Part shown: positions 15,758 through 24,394 of the stretch, piece after piece | Layout: the number at the start of each line of letters is the position of its first letter | Position numbering within the stretch: the stretch's first letter is position 1 | Origin: Pseudomonadota bacterium | Lineage (GTDB): Bacteria; Pseudomonadota; Alphaproteobacteria; UBA828 | Assembly: GCA_027624955.1 (NCBI GenBank) | Contig: JAQBTG010000013.1 | Location: forward strand, 1 to 64,000 | Direction: 5' to 3' | DNA length: 64,000 bases | Made by a program: the position numbers and the translations under genes | The notes under the pieces: generated by a model | Seen by the model: only the letters and a program-made list of their open reading frames with translations | The model's database searches: none | What the model was told of the DNA's origin: nothing

Positions 15758-17605
15758 ATGGCATGGGCAAGAAATGTATTGCGCGTAAACCTGACAAAGG
15801 GCACGTGCGCCAACGAACCGCTGAATATGGAATGGGCGCAGAAATATCTGGGCCAGCGCGGCTTGGCGACCAAATATTTGGTTGAGGAAACCGACCCGAA
15901 GGTCGATCCGATGTCGCCGGACAACAAAATGATCATGGCGACCGGCCCACTGACCGGCACCTGTGCGTCAACTGCAGGGCGTTATTCGATCATCACCAAG
16001 GGCGCCCTCACCAACGCCATCGCGTGCTCGAATTCCGGCGGTTTTTTTGGCAACGAAATGAAGAATGCTGGTTACGACATGATCATTTTCGAAGGCAAGG
16101 CGAAGTCGCCGGTCTATCTGCTGGTCGAAAATGACGTTGCGCAACTGGTCGATGCCGGCGATTTTTGGGGCAAATCCTGCTGGGATACCGAGGAAGGCAT
16201 CAAAGCGAAGCATCAGGATCCGCTCCTGCGCATCGCGTCAATCGGCGTGGCGGGCGAAAAAGGCGTCAAAATCGCCTGCGTGGTCAATGATATGCACCGC
16301 GCTGCGGGGCGCTCGGGCGTCGGCGCGGTGATGGGTTCCAAAAATTTGAAGGCCGTCGCCATTCGTGGCTCGCTCGGCGTACAGGTCGAGGATGCGGATA
16401 AATTCCTCTCCGCGGTTGCGTCGGGCAAGGCAATCCTTGCTGAAAATCCGGTCACCGGCCAAGGCCTGCCGACGTACGGCACCCAGGTGCTGATGAACGT
16501 GATTAACGAGTCCGGCGCATTGCCGACGCGCAACCATCTCGACAGCCAATTCACAGGCGCCAATAAGATTTCGGCCGAGGCTATGTCAGAGCCGCGCGCC
16601 GGGGATGGCAAGACCAATCTCCTGACAACGGCTGCCTGTTTCGGCTGCACCATCGGTTGTGGTCGCATTTCCACCGTCGAGCGCAGTCACTACACGGTCG
16701 CCGAACGACCGCAATATCAGATCGCTTCCGGCGGCTTGGAATATGAAGCCGCCTGGGCGCTTGGAGCGGCAACCGGTGTGGATGATTTGGACGCGCTGAC
16801 TTTCGCCAACTTCATTTGCAACGAACAGGGGTTTGACCCGATCTCGTTCGGCGCCACTGTCGGTGCAGCAATGGAACTGTATGAGACCGGCGTGATCGGC
16901 GACAAAGAAACCGGGGGGATGGCGCTCAAATTCGGATCGGCAAAAGCGCTGACCGAACTCGCCGAACTAACCGGCCGGGGCGAGGGCTTCGGTGCCGAAA
17001 TTGGCCTGGGTTCCAAGCGGCTGTGCGAGAAGTATGGCAAGCCGGAACTGTCGATGTCAGTCAAGGGCCAGGAATTCCCGGCCTATGACGCACGCGGCAT
17101 CCAGGGCATGGGGCTGACCTACGCCACCTCAAACCGCGGCGCCTGCCATCTCAGGGGATATACGGTTTCGTCCGAGATTTTTGGTATTCCCGAAAAAACC
17201 GACCCCACCGTGTCGGATGGCAAGGCTGGTTTGGTCAAGGCCTTCCAGGACGCGACCGGTGCCGTCGATTCGTCAGGTCTGTGCCTGTTCACCACCTTTG
17301 CCTGGTCGCTCGACGATATCGCGCCGCAAATAGACGCGGCGTGTGAAGGTGATTGGACGCCGGAGCGTCTGCTCGAGGTCGGCGAGCGGGTGTGGAACCT
17401 GGAGCGCATGTATAATCTGCAGGCCGGCTTCACCAGCGCTGACGATACTCTGCCCAAACGGCTGTTAAAAGACGCGGCCAAAACTGGGCCGGCGGAAGGC
17501 AGAACCAGTGACCTCGCCAAGATGCTGCCGGAATATTACGATGCGCGCGGCTGGACCAGTGAGGGCATACCGTCAAACGAAACGCTGGAGCGCATCGCGC
17601 TCTAA
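15758..17605 (+). CDS. aorB: Tungsten-containing aldehyde:ferredoxin oxidoreductase large subunit (AorB-like)
   Basis: The product has 615 residues, the usual AOR length. The N-terminal domain holds the bis-pyranopterin binding pattern (GRYSIITKGALTNAIACSNSGG and GVAGEKGVKIACVVNDMHRAAGRSGVGAVMGSKNLKAVA). The cluster ligands are C294, C297 and C301 in CFGCTIGC, with the distant C509 in DSSGLC. The LEYEA glutamate and the RGACHLRGY histidine are candidates for the catalytic acid and base. It should oxidise aldehydes to acids. Neighbouring ferredoxin, flavin, MoaD-like and tungstate-uptake genes support tungsten rather than molybdenum. A benzoyl-CoA reductase BamB role is less likely because no other bam gene is present. 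Confidence 0.92.
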   Translation: MAWARNVLRVNLTKGTCANEPLNMEWAQKYLGQRGLATKYLVEETDPKVDPMSPDNKMIMATGPLTGTCASTAGRYSIITKGALTNAIACSNSGGFFGNEMKNAGYDMIIFEGKAKSPVYLLVENDVAQLVDAGDFWGKSCWDTEEGIKAKHQDPLLRIASIGVAGEKGVKIACVVNDMHRAAGRSGVGAVMGSKNLKAVAIRGSLGVQVEDADKFLSAVASGKAILAENPVTGQGLPTYGTQVLMNVINESGALPTRNHLDSQFTGANKISAEAMSEPRAGDGKTNLLTTAACFGCTIGCGRISTVERSHYTVAERPQYQIASGGLEYEAAWALGAATGVDDLDALTFANFICNEQGFDPISFGATVGAAMELYETGVIGDKETGGMALKFGSAKALTELAELTGRGEGFGAEIGLGSKRLCEKYGKPELSMSVKGQEFPAYDARGIQGMGLTYATSNRGACHLRGYTVSSEIFGIPEKTDPTVSDGKAGLVKAFQDATGAVDSSGLCLFTTFAWSLDDIAPQIDAACEGDWTPERLLEVGERVWNLERMYNLQAGFTSADDTLPKRLLKDAAKTGPAEGRTSDLAKMLPEYYDARGWTSEGIPSNETLERIAL

Positions 17606-17654
17606 GCACGGTCGCGCTCTGAGAGCGGATCGCTGTTTGGTCTTTGTGTTGTAA

Positions 17655-17678
17655 CCTCTCCGGCTGGAGCCGGAGAGG
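17655..17678. other. Strong intercistronic hairpin inside the AOR operon
   Basis: A perfect 10-bp GC-rich stem (CCTCTCCGGC / GCCGGAGAGG) with a TGGA loop lies 50 bases after the AorB stop in the 139-base gap before AorC. No T-run follows, so it is more likely an mRNA-stabilising or processing element than a terminator. Confidence 0.6.
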
Positions 17679-17744
17679 CCAGCAACCAGTTCTTCGGCCG
17701 CGGCTTCAGAGCGGCCTAACCGGGATTCAGCCGAGGGTATTGTT

Positions 17745-18992
17745 ATGAAGCACGTCATCGTTGGCGCCGGACCAGCCGGCGTCGTCGCCGCGGAAACCCT
17801 GCGCAAGAATGATCGCAACGCCGAAATCCATCTGATCGGCGGCGAGCCAGAACCACCTTATTCGCGCATGGCCATCCCCTATCTGCTCGAAGGTAACATC
17901 GCCGAGGGCGGCACCCATTTGCGTAAAACGGCGGGGCATTACGAAGCGCTGTCGATCCAATACAGCCACGGCCGCGTTGAAACCGTCGCGGCGGGCGACA
18001 ATTCCCTGACTATGGAAGGCGGCGGAAAAATCGGCTATGACCGCCTGCTGATTGCCACTGGCGCGCGGCCGATGCAATTGCCGGTGCCGGGTATGGATTT
18101 GGCCGGCGTGCATAACTGCTGGACCCTGGCGGACGCGCGCAAGATCACTAAATTAGCCGTGAAGGATTCCAACGTTGTATTGATTGGCGCCGGTTTCATC
18201 GGCTGCATCATCCTTGAATCACTGCTCAAGCTGGCCGGCAATCTGAGCGTTGTGGAAATGGAAGAGCGCATGGTCTCGCGCATGATGGACGGCACCGCTG
18301 GCGGCATGCTGAAGCGCTGGTGCGAGAGCAAGAATGTCGAAGTACTGACATCGAGCCGGGTGAGCGCCATCGAGGCGGCGTCAGGCGGCGCCGGCGACAA
18401 AAACGTGGTGCTCGCGGACGGGCGCAAATTGAACGCGCATCTGGTTGTGCTCGCGGTCGGTGTGGCGCCCAACATGGACTTTCTCGACGGCAGCGGCGTC
18501 GCCACCGATGACGGCATTTTGGTCGACGAACATCTGGCCACCAATGTTGAGAATATCTTCGCTGCTGGTGACGTGGCACAGGGCCTTGATTTCTCGACCG
18601 GCGGCCACATGGTGCACGCGATTCAGCCGACTGCCGTTGAGCATGGCCGCATCGCAGCCCTGAATATGGCCGGCCTCAGCCCGGTCTATAAGGGCAGCCT
18701 GAACATGAATGTACTGGCGACTGCCGGCTTGATATCGAGCTCGTTCGGCAAATGGGACGGCATCGCCGGGGGCGACACGGGAGCCGCGACCGACGAAAAG
18801 AACTACAAATATCTCTGTTTGCAATTTGACGAGGATCGTTTGATCGGCGCGCTCGGCATCGGCATGACCGAACATGTCGGCGTGATGCGCGGCCTGATCA
18901 CCAGCCGAACGCCGCTCGGCGACTGGAAAGACAAGCTCATGGCCAGCCCGAATCGGGTCATGGAGGCCTACGTCGCTCACAGTCAGCTCTAA
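17745..18992 (+). CDS. aorC: FAD/NAD(P)-dependent oxidoreductase subunit of AOR (AorC-like)
   Basis: The product has 415 residues of the class-I pyridine-nucleotide disulfide-type oxidoreductase fold. GAGPAG at residues 7-12 binds FAD. A second Rossmann motif, VVLIGAGFIGC, at about 145 binds NAD. The AAGDVAQ motif near residue 267 closes the FAD site. In Aromatoleum AOR the homologous subunit lets the enzyme use NAD+ as electron acceptor. The order after AorA and AorB supports that role. A free-standing ferredoxin or nitrite reductase-type flavoprotein would be the alternative. Confidence 0.85.
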   Translation: MKHVIVGAGPAGVVAAETLRKNDRNAEIHLIGGEPEPPYSRMAIPYLLEGNIAEGGTHLRKTAGHYEALSIQYSHGRVETVAAGDNSLTMEGGGKIGYDRLLIATGARPMQLPVPGMDLAGVHNCWTLADARKITKLAVKDSNVVLIGAGFIGCIILESLLKLAGNLSVVEMEERMVSRMMDGTAGGMLKRWCESKNVEVLTSSRVSAIEAASGGAGDKNVVLADGRKLNAHLVVLAVGVAPNMDFLDGSGVATDDGILVDEHLATNVENIFAAGDVAQGLDFSTGGHMVHAIQPTAVEHGRIAALNMAGLSPVYKGSLNMNVLATAGLISSSFGKWDGIAGGDTGAATDEKNYKYLCLQFDEDRLIGALGIGMTEHVGVMRGLITSRTPLGDWKDKLMASPNRVMEAYVAHSQL

Positions 18993-19013
18993 CGCGCCGC
19001 GCGGGTTTGGGCC

Positions 19014-19271
19014 ATGAAGGTCACGCTCAAGCTTTATGCGATGCTGAGCAGGTATCTGCCGCCCGGCACGAAGGACAATCAAATCGATATCGAGGTCGAA
19101 GCCAGCGCCACGCCGGCATCGGTATTGGCGAAGTTCATGGTGCCGCCAGAAAACTGCCATCTGGTCCTCATCAACGGTGTGTTCGTCGCGCCTGGCCAGC
19201 GTGAACTACATCAGCTGAACGAAAACGACGCCGTCGCCGTCTGGCCGCCCATCGCCGGCGGCCGAACATGA
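19014..19271 (+). CDS. MoaD/ThiS-like protein (AorD-like, pyranopterin synthesis)
   Basis: The product has 85 residues with the beta-grasp pattern of MoaD: KVTLKLYAMLSRYLP at the start, then VLINGVFVAPGQ and ENDAVAVWPPIAGG near the end. MoaD donates sulfur to molybdopterin through a C-terminal Gly-Gly thiocarboxylate. Here two residues, Arg-Thr, follow the Gly-Gly (82-83), so activation would need trimming or a different chemistry. The place directly after AorC matches aorD, an accessory maturation gene for the tungsten cofactor in Aromatoleum. It lies 21 bases downstream of aorC and overlaps the next gene. Confidence 0.8.
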   Translation: MKVTLKLYAMLSRYLPPGTKDNQIDIEVEASATPASVLAKFMVPPENCHLVLINGVFVAPGQRELHQLNENDAVAVWPPIAGGRT

Positions 19272-19558
19272 CCAGTGAGCCGGTCCTTTTCAAAAAAGAA
19301 ATGGCGATCACGCATCGCGACTTTACCCGCCTGCTCTGCCGCGCAGTTGGCCACACTGATTTCAAGTTGGTCGACGGCAGAATTTCGCTCGCTGACGGCG
19401 CGCGGAAAATTGACATCACGTTGTCTGAGGAATCTGTTCGCCGCATCGCCTTAGTGGAACTGCCGATAACCTTCGTATGCTTCGCCCTCATCGGCTATGA
19501 CGATGCCGCTGCCGAAATGGCCCGGATCGACCTTCATTTTCAGCGCGGCGGCGGCTAG
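19268..19558 (+). CDS. Small conserved protein in AorE position, function unknown
   Basis: The product has 96 residues, with its start overlapping the MoaD-like stop by four bases (ATGA), so translation is coupled. I recognise no catalytic motif. The middle segment (FKLVDGRISLADGARKIDITLSEES) looks like short strands, and the end is a glycine-rich tail (FQRGGG). The location as fifth gene after AorA-D analogues fits aorE, a proposed tungsten-cofactor maturation gene of unproven function. The assignment is by position, not by recognised sequence. Confidence 0.65.
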   Translation: MTSEPVLFKKEMAITHRDFTRLLCRAVGHTDFKLVDGRISLADGARKIDITLSEESVRRIALVELPITFVCFALIGYDDAAAEMARIDLHFQRGGG

Positions 19559-19643
19559 CGGGTTCCCTCCCCTAGCCCGCGCGCGCGTGTGCCAAAGCAA
19601 ACTAGGCCTGCCCCTTGATAATTCTCCATGCTAGTAATGCGGC

Positions 19644-20351
19644 ATGACCGATTTCGGCGCCGCGATATCGACCGCCTTCGCCCTCGTCGCAAATTTAAAC
19701 AGCGACCTTTCGGAGGTCGTGCTGCTGTCGCTCAAGGTGAGCCTCAGCGCGGTTGTAATCGCCAGCATCATTGGCCTGCCAATCGGCGCGGCGCTAGCGT
19801 TGTTCCGTTTTCCCGGGCGCACAGTTTTGGTCATCGTTTTAAACGCCTTCATGGGCTTGCCGCCAGTGGTGATCGGCTTGATCGTCTATCTGCTGTTGTC
19901 GCGCGCAGGTCCCTTCGGCGTGCTCGGCTTGCTGTTCACGCCGACGGCCATGATTATTGCCCAAGTGCTGCTGATCACCCCGCTGATCGCGGCACTGGCG
20001 CGCCAAGTGATGGAGACCTTGTGGCTTGAATATGAGGAGCAGTTGCGCTCGCTCGGAACGACGCCAATGCGCTCGCTCGGCGTCCTCCTCCGGGACGGCC
20101 GCTATAGTTTGATGACGGCCGTGCTCGCCGGTTTTGGCCGGGCCATCGCCGAAGTCGGTGCGGTGATGATCGTCGGCGGCAATATCGACCATGTCACCCG
20201 CGTCATGACGACATCTATCGCGCTGGAGGTGAGCAAGGGGAACCTCGCCCTGGCGCTTGGCCTCGGCATCATTCTGATCGTTATCTCGGTGCTGGTGAAC
20301 GGGCTGCTTTTCGTCCTCAGGGGCAACACCCGCCAAGGGGTGACGCCATGA
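19644..20351 (+). CDS. tupB: Tungstate ABC transporter permease (TupB-like)
   Basis: The product has 235 residues with five or six hydrophobic segments. The cytoplasmic loop EEQLRSLGTTPMRSLGVLLRDGR is the EAA-type loop that contacts the ATPase. The AEVGAVMIVGGNIDHVTRVMTT segment is characteristic of the tungstate TupB/WtpB group. The gene starts 85 bases after the AorE-like gene and overlaps the ATPase gene by four bases. It forms the inner-membrane channel that brings tungstate into the cell for the AOR. Confidence 0.88.
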   Translation: MTDFGAAISTAFALVANLNSDLSEVVLLSLKVSLSAVVIASIIGLPIGAALALFRFPGRTVLVIVLNAFMGLPPVVIGLIVYLLLSRAGPFGVLGLLFTPTAMIIAQVLLITPLIAALARQVMETLWLEYEEQLRSLGTTPMRSLGVLLRDGRYSLMTAVLAGFGRAIAEVGAVMIVGGNIDHVTRVMTTSIALEVSKGNLALALGLGIILIVISVLVNGLLFVLRGNTRQGVTP

Positions 20352-21106
20352 TATCAGCGGATGCACCGTCGATTTTGCCCCTGGAGTTGAGTGGGGTGAG
20401 CTTCAGTGTCGGCCATCAGCGCCTGCTCAAAGATGTCTCCTGCACCCTGGACGCCAAGGATATCACCATCATCGTCGGGCCCAACGGCGCAGGCAAAAGC
20501 CTGCTGCTCCGCCTCTGCCATGGCCTCTTAGCACCGAGCGCAGGCACGATCCACTGGTCCGGTGCGGCGGGGCGCAATCCGTCGCCCTATCAAGCCATGG
20601 TATTCCAGCGACCGGTATTATTGCGCCGTTCGGTGCAGGCCAATATCGAATTCGCCCTGGCGCTGCGCAAGGTGCCGCGTCGGCGCCGGCCCGCCCTGGT
20701 CGAGGAAGCGCTCAGCCGCGCCGGCCTCAATCGCTTTGCCAAAACATCGGCACGTGTGTTGTCGTTCGGCGAACAGCAACGCTTGGCGCTGGCGCGCTCG
20801 TGGGCGCTACGGCCGCAAGTCCTATTCCTTGACGAACCGACCGCCAGCATCGATCCGGCGGCAACCCATGTCATCGAGGAAGTTATTTTGGCGATGAAAA
20901 ATGAGGGCACGAAGATCATTATGTCGACCCATGATCTCGGCCAGGCGCGCCGGCTTGCCGACGAGGTTATGTTTATTCATCGCGGCCGCTTGATGGAAAA
21001 ATCCGCCGCGCCAGCGTTTTTCGCGGCGCCGGAGAATGATTTGGCACAAGCTTTTCTGCGCGGCGAGTTGTTGTGGTGGCAGCGCCGCGAACTCACCCCA
21101 CCCTGA
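20348..21106 (+). CDS. tupC: Tungstate ABC transporter ATP-binding protein (TupC-like)
   Basis: The product has 252 residues. Walker A is GPNGAGKS at residues 44-51. The signature is LSFGEQQR, a variant of LSGGQ seen in several oxyanion importers. Walker B is VLFLDEP, followed by the switch histidine in MSTHDLG. It powers the TupB permease. The ATGA overlap with tupB and the 21-base gap to tupA show one operon, although the usual order tupABC is rotated to BCA. Confidence 0.88.
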   Translation: MISADAPSILPLELSGVSFSVGHQRLLKDVSCTLDAKDITIIVGPNGAGKSLLLRLCHGLLAPSAGTIHWSGAAGRNPSPYQAMVFQRPVLLRRSVQANIEFALALRKVPRRRRPALVEEALSRAGLNRFAKTSARVLSFGEQQRLALARSWALRPQVLFLDEPTASIDPAATHVIEEVILAMKNEGTKIIMSTHDLGQARRLADEVMFIHRGRLMEKSAAPAFFAAPENDLAQAFLRGELLWWQRRELTPP

Positions 21107-21127
21107 ACCGGCGACCGGAGGGTAACG

Positions 21128-22000
21128 ATGGCCTCGATGCTGATATTGCTTCGAAGAACTTTCCTGACTTTTGGCCTGTTGGCCGCCCTCGCCGCGATGT
21201 TTGCCGGACCGCCGGCTCGCGCCGAAGAGCCGTTCATCATCGTCGCGTCGACGAGCTCGACGCAAAATTCCGGGCTGTTCGATCATATTTTACCCATATT
21301 TCAGGAGCGCAGCGGGATAGAGGTGCGCGTGCTCGCGGTCGGCACCGGGCAAGCCGTCCGCTTGGCGCAGAATGGCGATGCCGATGTCCTATTCGTGCAT
21401 CACAAGCGGTCAGAGGAAAAATTTGTCGCTGAGGGATTCGGCGTGCGGCGCTACGACGTGATGTACAACGAATTCGTCATCATCGGACCGGCTGCGGACC
21501 CGGCCGGCATCGCCGGCATGGCGGACGCCGGAGCGGCGCTCGCCAAGATCGCCGAAAGCCAAGCTCCCTTCGTCTCGCGCGGTGACGATAGCGGCACCCA
21601 TAAGCGCGAGACCGCGCTGTGGCGCGCCGCCGGCATCAACGATGTTGGCCAATTGTCGCCGAGCTGGTATCGCGAGGCCGGTAGCGGCATGGGGGCGACA
21701 CTGAATATCGCGGCGGCGATGGCGGCCTATACCCTGGCCGATTTCGGTACCTGGCTGAATTTCAACAATCGCCTGAGCCTCAAAATAGTGCTGCACGGCG
21801 ACCCGGCCCTGTTCAACCCTTACGGTGTTATTCTGGTCAACAAAGACCGCCATCCGCACGTTAAATCCGAGCTTGGCCAGCGCTTTATCGAGTGGCTGAT
21901 CTCGCCCGCCGGGCAAGCGGCGATCAATGCTTTCACAATCAACGGCGAACGTGCCTTTACCGCCGACGCGCGAGCCGATATTGTTTCGCCCAGCGAATAA
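21128..22000 (+). CDS. tupA: Tungstate-binding periplasmic protein (TupA-like)
   Basis: The product has 290 residues with a signal peptide (about 1-32, cleavage after ARA). The mature N-terminus carries VASTSSTQNSGL, matching the TTTST..SGL oxyanion-binding motif of TupA. Later SRGDDSGTHKRE provides the second half of the site. The protein captures tungstate in the periplasm and delivers it to TupBC. GGAGGG precedes the ATG. Its presence next to an AOR is the strongest sign that the enzyme contains tungsten. Confidence 0.9.
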   Translation: MASMLILLRRTFLTFGLLAALAAMFAGPPARAEEPFIIVASTSSTQNSGLFDHILPIFQERSGIEVRVLAVGTGQAVRLAQNGDADVLFVHHKRSEEKFVAEGFGVRRYDVMYNEFVIIGPAADPAGIAGMADAGAALAKIAESQAPFVSRGDDSGTHKRETALWRAAGINDVGQLSPSWYREAGSGMGATLNIAAAMAAYTLADFGTWLNFNNRLSLKIVLHGDPALFNPYGVILVNKDRHPHVKSELGQRFIEWLISPAGQAAINAFTINGERAFTADARADIVSPSE

Positions 22001-22017
22001 CAATCGGATCCCCCGCC

Positions 22018-22812
22018 GTGTATGAATTCAAATATCACCGTCCGACAACACTTGCGGAGGCCGCTGAAATCCACAGCGTTGCGGCAGACGCGCAGTATAT
22101 GGCGGGCGGGCAAACGCTGCTGCCGAGCCTGAAGTTCCGCCTTTCCAAACCGTCAGATGTGATCGATCTCGCTTCCATTATGGATCTAAGTTTTATCCGC
22201 GTGGAAGGCGATGCGCTGCTGATCGGCGCTGCGACGCTGCATGCCGACGTCGCCGCATCTGAAACCGTCCGCACTGCGATCCCAGCGCTGGCGACGCTGG
22301 CCGAATTGATTGGTGACCCTCAGGTGCGCAATAGCGGCACTCTCGGCGGCGCCATCGCCAACAATGATCCGGCGGCGGATTATCCGGCGGCGGTGCTTGG
22401 CCTCGGTGCCACCGTGATCACTACGGGGCGGGAAATTGCCGGCGATGATTTCTTTACCGATATGTTCGAAACGGCGCTGGAAGAGGGCGAAATCATCACT
22501 GCGGTGCGCTTTCCCACGGCGACCAAGGCAGGCTACGCGAAATTTCCCAATCCGGCATCGCGCTACGCCATCGTCGGCGTTTTTGCGGCGGAAACCGCAT
22601 CCGGCGTGCGCGTCGCAGTGACCGGCGCCGGACCATGCGTATTTCGCGCGACCGCCATGGAGGCTGCGCTCGGGCAGGCGCTCTCAAGCAAGGTCGAATT
22701 GCCAGCGCCGGCGGCGGACGACCTCAATTCGGACATGCATGCCAGCGCCGAATATCGTGCCCATCTGGTGACGGTCATGGCCAAACGGGCAATTGCAGAC
22801 GCCCTAGCCTGA
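22018..22812 (+). CDS. Orphan FAD-binding subunit of the xanthine dehydrogenase family (CoxM-like)
   Basis: 264 residues from a GTG at 22018, chosen because YEFKYHRPTTLAEA is the standard family start; the ribosome site is weak. The two FAD motifs are intact: MAGGQTLLPSLKFRL (about residues 28-42) and RNSGTLGGAIANNDPAADYPA (about 104-124). It follows tupA after 17 bases, so it belongs to the same transcript. It is the natural partner of the orphan [2Fe-2S] subunit at the front of the island, but no molybdopterin subunit lies between them. Confidence 0.88.
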   Translation: MYEFKYHRPTTLAEAAEIHSVAADAQYMAGGQTLLPSLKFRLSKPSDVIDLASIMDLSFIRVEGDALLIGAATLHADVAASETVRTAIPALATLAELIGDPQVRNSGTLGGAIANNDPAADYPAAVLGLGATVITTGREIAGDDFFTDMFETALEEGEIITAVRFPTATKAGYAKFPNPASRYAIVGVFAAETASGVRVAVTGAGPCVFRATAMEAALGQALSSKVELPAPAADDLNSDMHASAEYRAHLVTVMAKRAIADALA

Positions 22813-22913
22813 CTCTGGCGCGGGGCGCTGTCACGGCATTGTGAAACACTTTTCCTAGCACGGCATCGATCGGATGGGGACACTCGCGCCTTGGCCAATC
22901 GAAGGGAAAGCTG

Positions 22914-23912
22914 ATGAAATTCCTGCCGTTCGTTTTGGCGGCGATCTTTATTTGCGTATTGCCGCTTACTAGCGCTGCTGCCGCGGAGCCACCCAGCTCC
23001 TGGACACATGAATGGAAGCAAACCGATTTTTCGCGGACGTCGATCGAATTCGACGAGATCATGTCGGGCGGCCCACCAAAAGACGGCATCCCGGCGATCG
23101 ACCAGCCGATACACAGTGCGCCTGGCGAAATCAATAATATTGGCGACCAGGAACCGGTCATTACGGTCGCCCTCAATGGCGAGATACGCGCCTATCCGGT
23201 GCGAATTCTCATCTGGCACGAGATTGCCAACGATACCCTCGGCGGCGTGCCGATCACGGTCACCTTTTGCCCGCTGTGCAATTCGGCTCTGGTGTTCGAC
23301 CGCCGCGTCGACGGCCAAGTGCTCGATTTTGGCACCACTGGCAAGCTGCGCAATTCCGACCTGGTGATGTATGACCGCCAGACGGAGAGCTGGTGGCAGC
23401 AGTTCACCGGCGAAGCCTTCGTCGGGAAAATGACTGGCATAATGCTCACTGCGCTGCCGTCGCGGGTCGAATCCTTCGAACGCTTCCGAGCGCGCACCGC
23501 AGGCCAAGAGGGCGCGACAGTGCTGGTGCCGACCAACGCCAGCATGCGCAATTACGGCGCCAATCCCTATTCGCGTTACGACCAGTCGACCAAGCCGTTT
23601 CTTTACCGCGGTGAATTACCGGAAAATATCGCGCCGCTTGCTCGTGTTGTGGTGATCGGCAAGGAGGCCTGGAGCTTGGAGCTGGTGCAGCGCCTAAAGC
23701 GGATCGAGCGTGGCGACTTGATTATTACCTGGGAGGCCGGACAAAACTCGGCGCTAGATACGACCCAGATTAGCGCCGGGCGCGATATCGGCAATGTCGT
23801 GGTGCAACGCGATGGGCCCGACGGGCCGGCCGATGCGGTGCATGACATCAGCTTCGCGTTCGCCTTCCACGCTTTTCATCCCGACGCCCCGATACATACA
23901 GAGATCGAGTAA
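22914..23912 (+). CDS. DUF3179 secreted protein
   Basis: The product has 332 residues with a signal peptide (about 1-24, cleavage after AAA). The DUF3179 hallmarks are present: a DGIPAIDQP region, RAYPVRILIWHEIAND, then VTFCPLCNSALVFDRRVDG with a CxxC, and SWWQQFTGEAFVG. The family is widespread in secreted form. Its function is unknown, and the conserved CPLC suggests redox or metal binding. The gene lies about 100 bases after the tungsten island and may be independent of it. Confidence 0.85.
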   Translation: MKFLPFVLAAIFICVLPLTSAAAAEPPSSWTHEWKQTDFSRTSIEFDEIMSGGPPKDGIPAIDQPIHSAPGEINNIGDQEPVITVALNGEIRAYPVRILIWHEIANDTLGGVPITVTFCPLCNSALVFDRRVDGQVLDFGTTGKLRNSDLVMYDRQTESWWQQFTGEAFVGKMTGIMLTALPSRVESFERFRARTAGQEGATVLVPTNASMRNYGANPYSRYDQSTKPFLYRGELPENIAPLARVVVIGKEAWSLELVQRLKRIERGDLIITWEAGQNSALDTTQISAGRDIGNVVVQRDGPDGPADAVHDISFAFAFHAFHPDAPIHTEIE

Positions 23913-23931
23913 CGGCCGTGCTCAGCGGTGA

Positions 23932-24273
23932 TCAGCTGGTGGCGCGCTGTGGATCGGGAAAATCCCGGTAAAGGCCGAATTTGACATTCGCCACCGCGCT
24001 GTAAACGGTTTTGTGAAGCCGTTCTACCTCGCCTGTACGGGTTGATACGAGATTGAAGGCGGCATCGAGTTGCGCCAAGTCGCGCGTTCCGATCATGATG
24101 TGAAACTCGCCGGCGCCGTCAAAGGCCAGGCCGAGCTTGCGGCGCATCAGGCGGTGCTCCTCGATCAAACCTTGGCCCTGTAGATGGCCGAGATAAGCGT
24201 CGAGATTGCGGCAAAAGGCGAGGTCATTCTCGCCCGTCTTGAGATCGCACCAGATATGATACCAGTCCATCAT
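23932..24273 (-). CDS. DUF6614-like small protein
   Basis: The product has 113 residues. The pattern YHIWCDLKTGENDLAFCRNL, then YLGHLQGQGLIEEHRLMRRKLG and GEFHIMIGTRDLAQLDAAF, with the final GLYRDFPDPQR, agrees with the DUF6614 family as I remember it. The fold is probably a dimeric ferredoxin-like barrel. No function is known. The gene is convergent with the DUF3179 gene and lies downstream of the thiolase on the same strand, 120 bases away. Confidence 0.7.
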   Translation of the reverse strand: MMDWYHIWCDLKTGENDLAFCRNLDAYLGHLQGQGLIEEHRLMRRKLGLAFDGAGEFHIMIGTRDLAQLDAAFNLVSTRTGEVERLHKTVYSAVANVKFGLYRDFPDPQRATS

Positions 24274-24394
24274 CGGCTCCCCTGTCTAGCGCCGACCAAT
24301 AGCCTGGGAGGTACGCCCCGAGCAAGTGTTCGCGGGATACGGCCGGCAATTTCTTAGGCGCCTGCGCCCGATCAAGATCGAGGCAAAACAGCGT

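Noticed and set aside
19559-19643. Molybdenum/tungsten cofactor riboswitch before tupB
   Set aside because: The 85-base gap is too short for the known element, and its conserved stems were not seen.
15264-22000. Benzoyl-CoA reductase (BamBC) interpretation of the tungsten genes
   Set aside because: BamB-type reductases come with several further bam subunits. None is present, and the AorC, AorD and Tup neighbours fit an aldehyde oxidoreductase.
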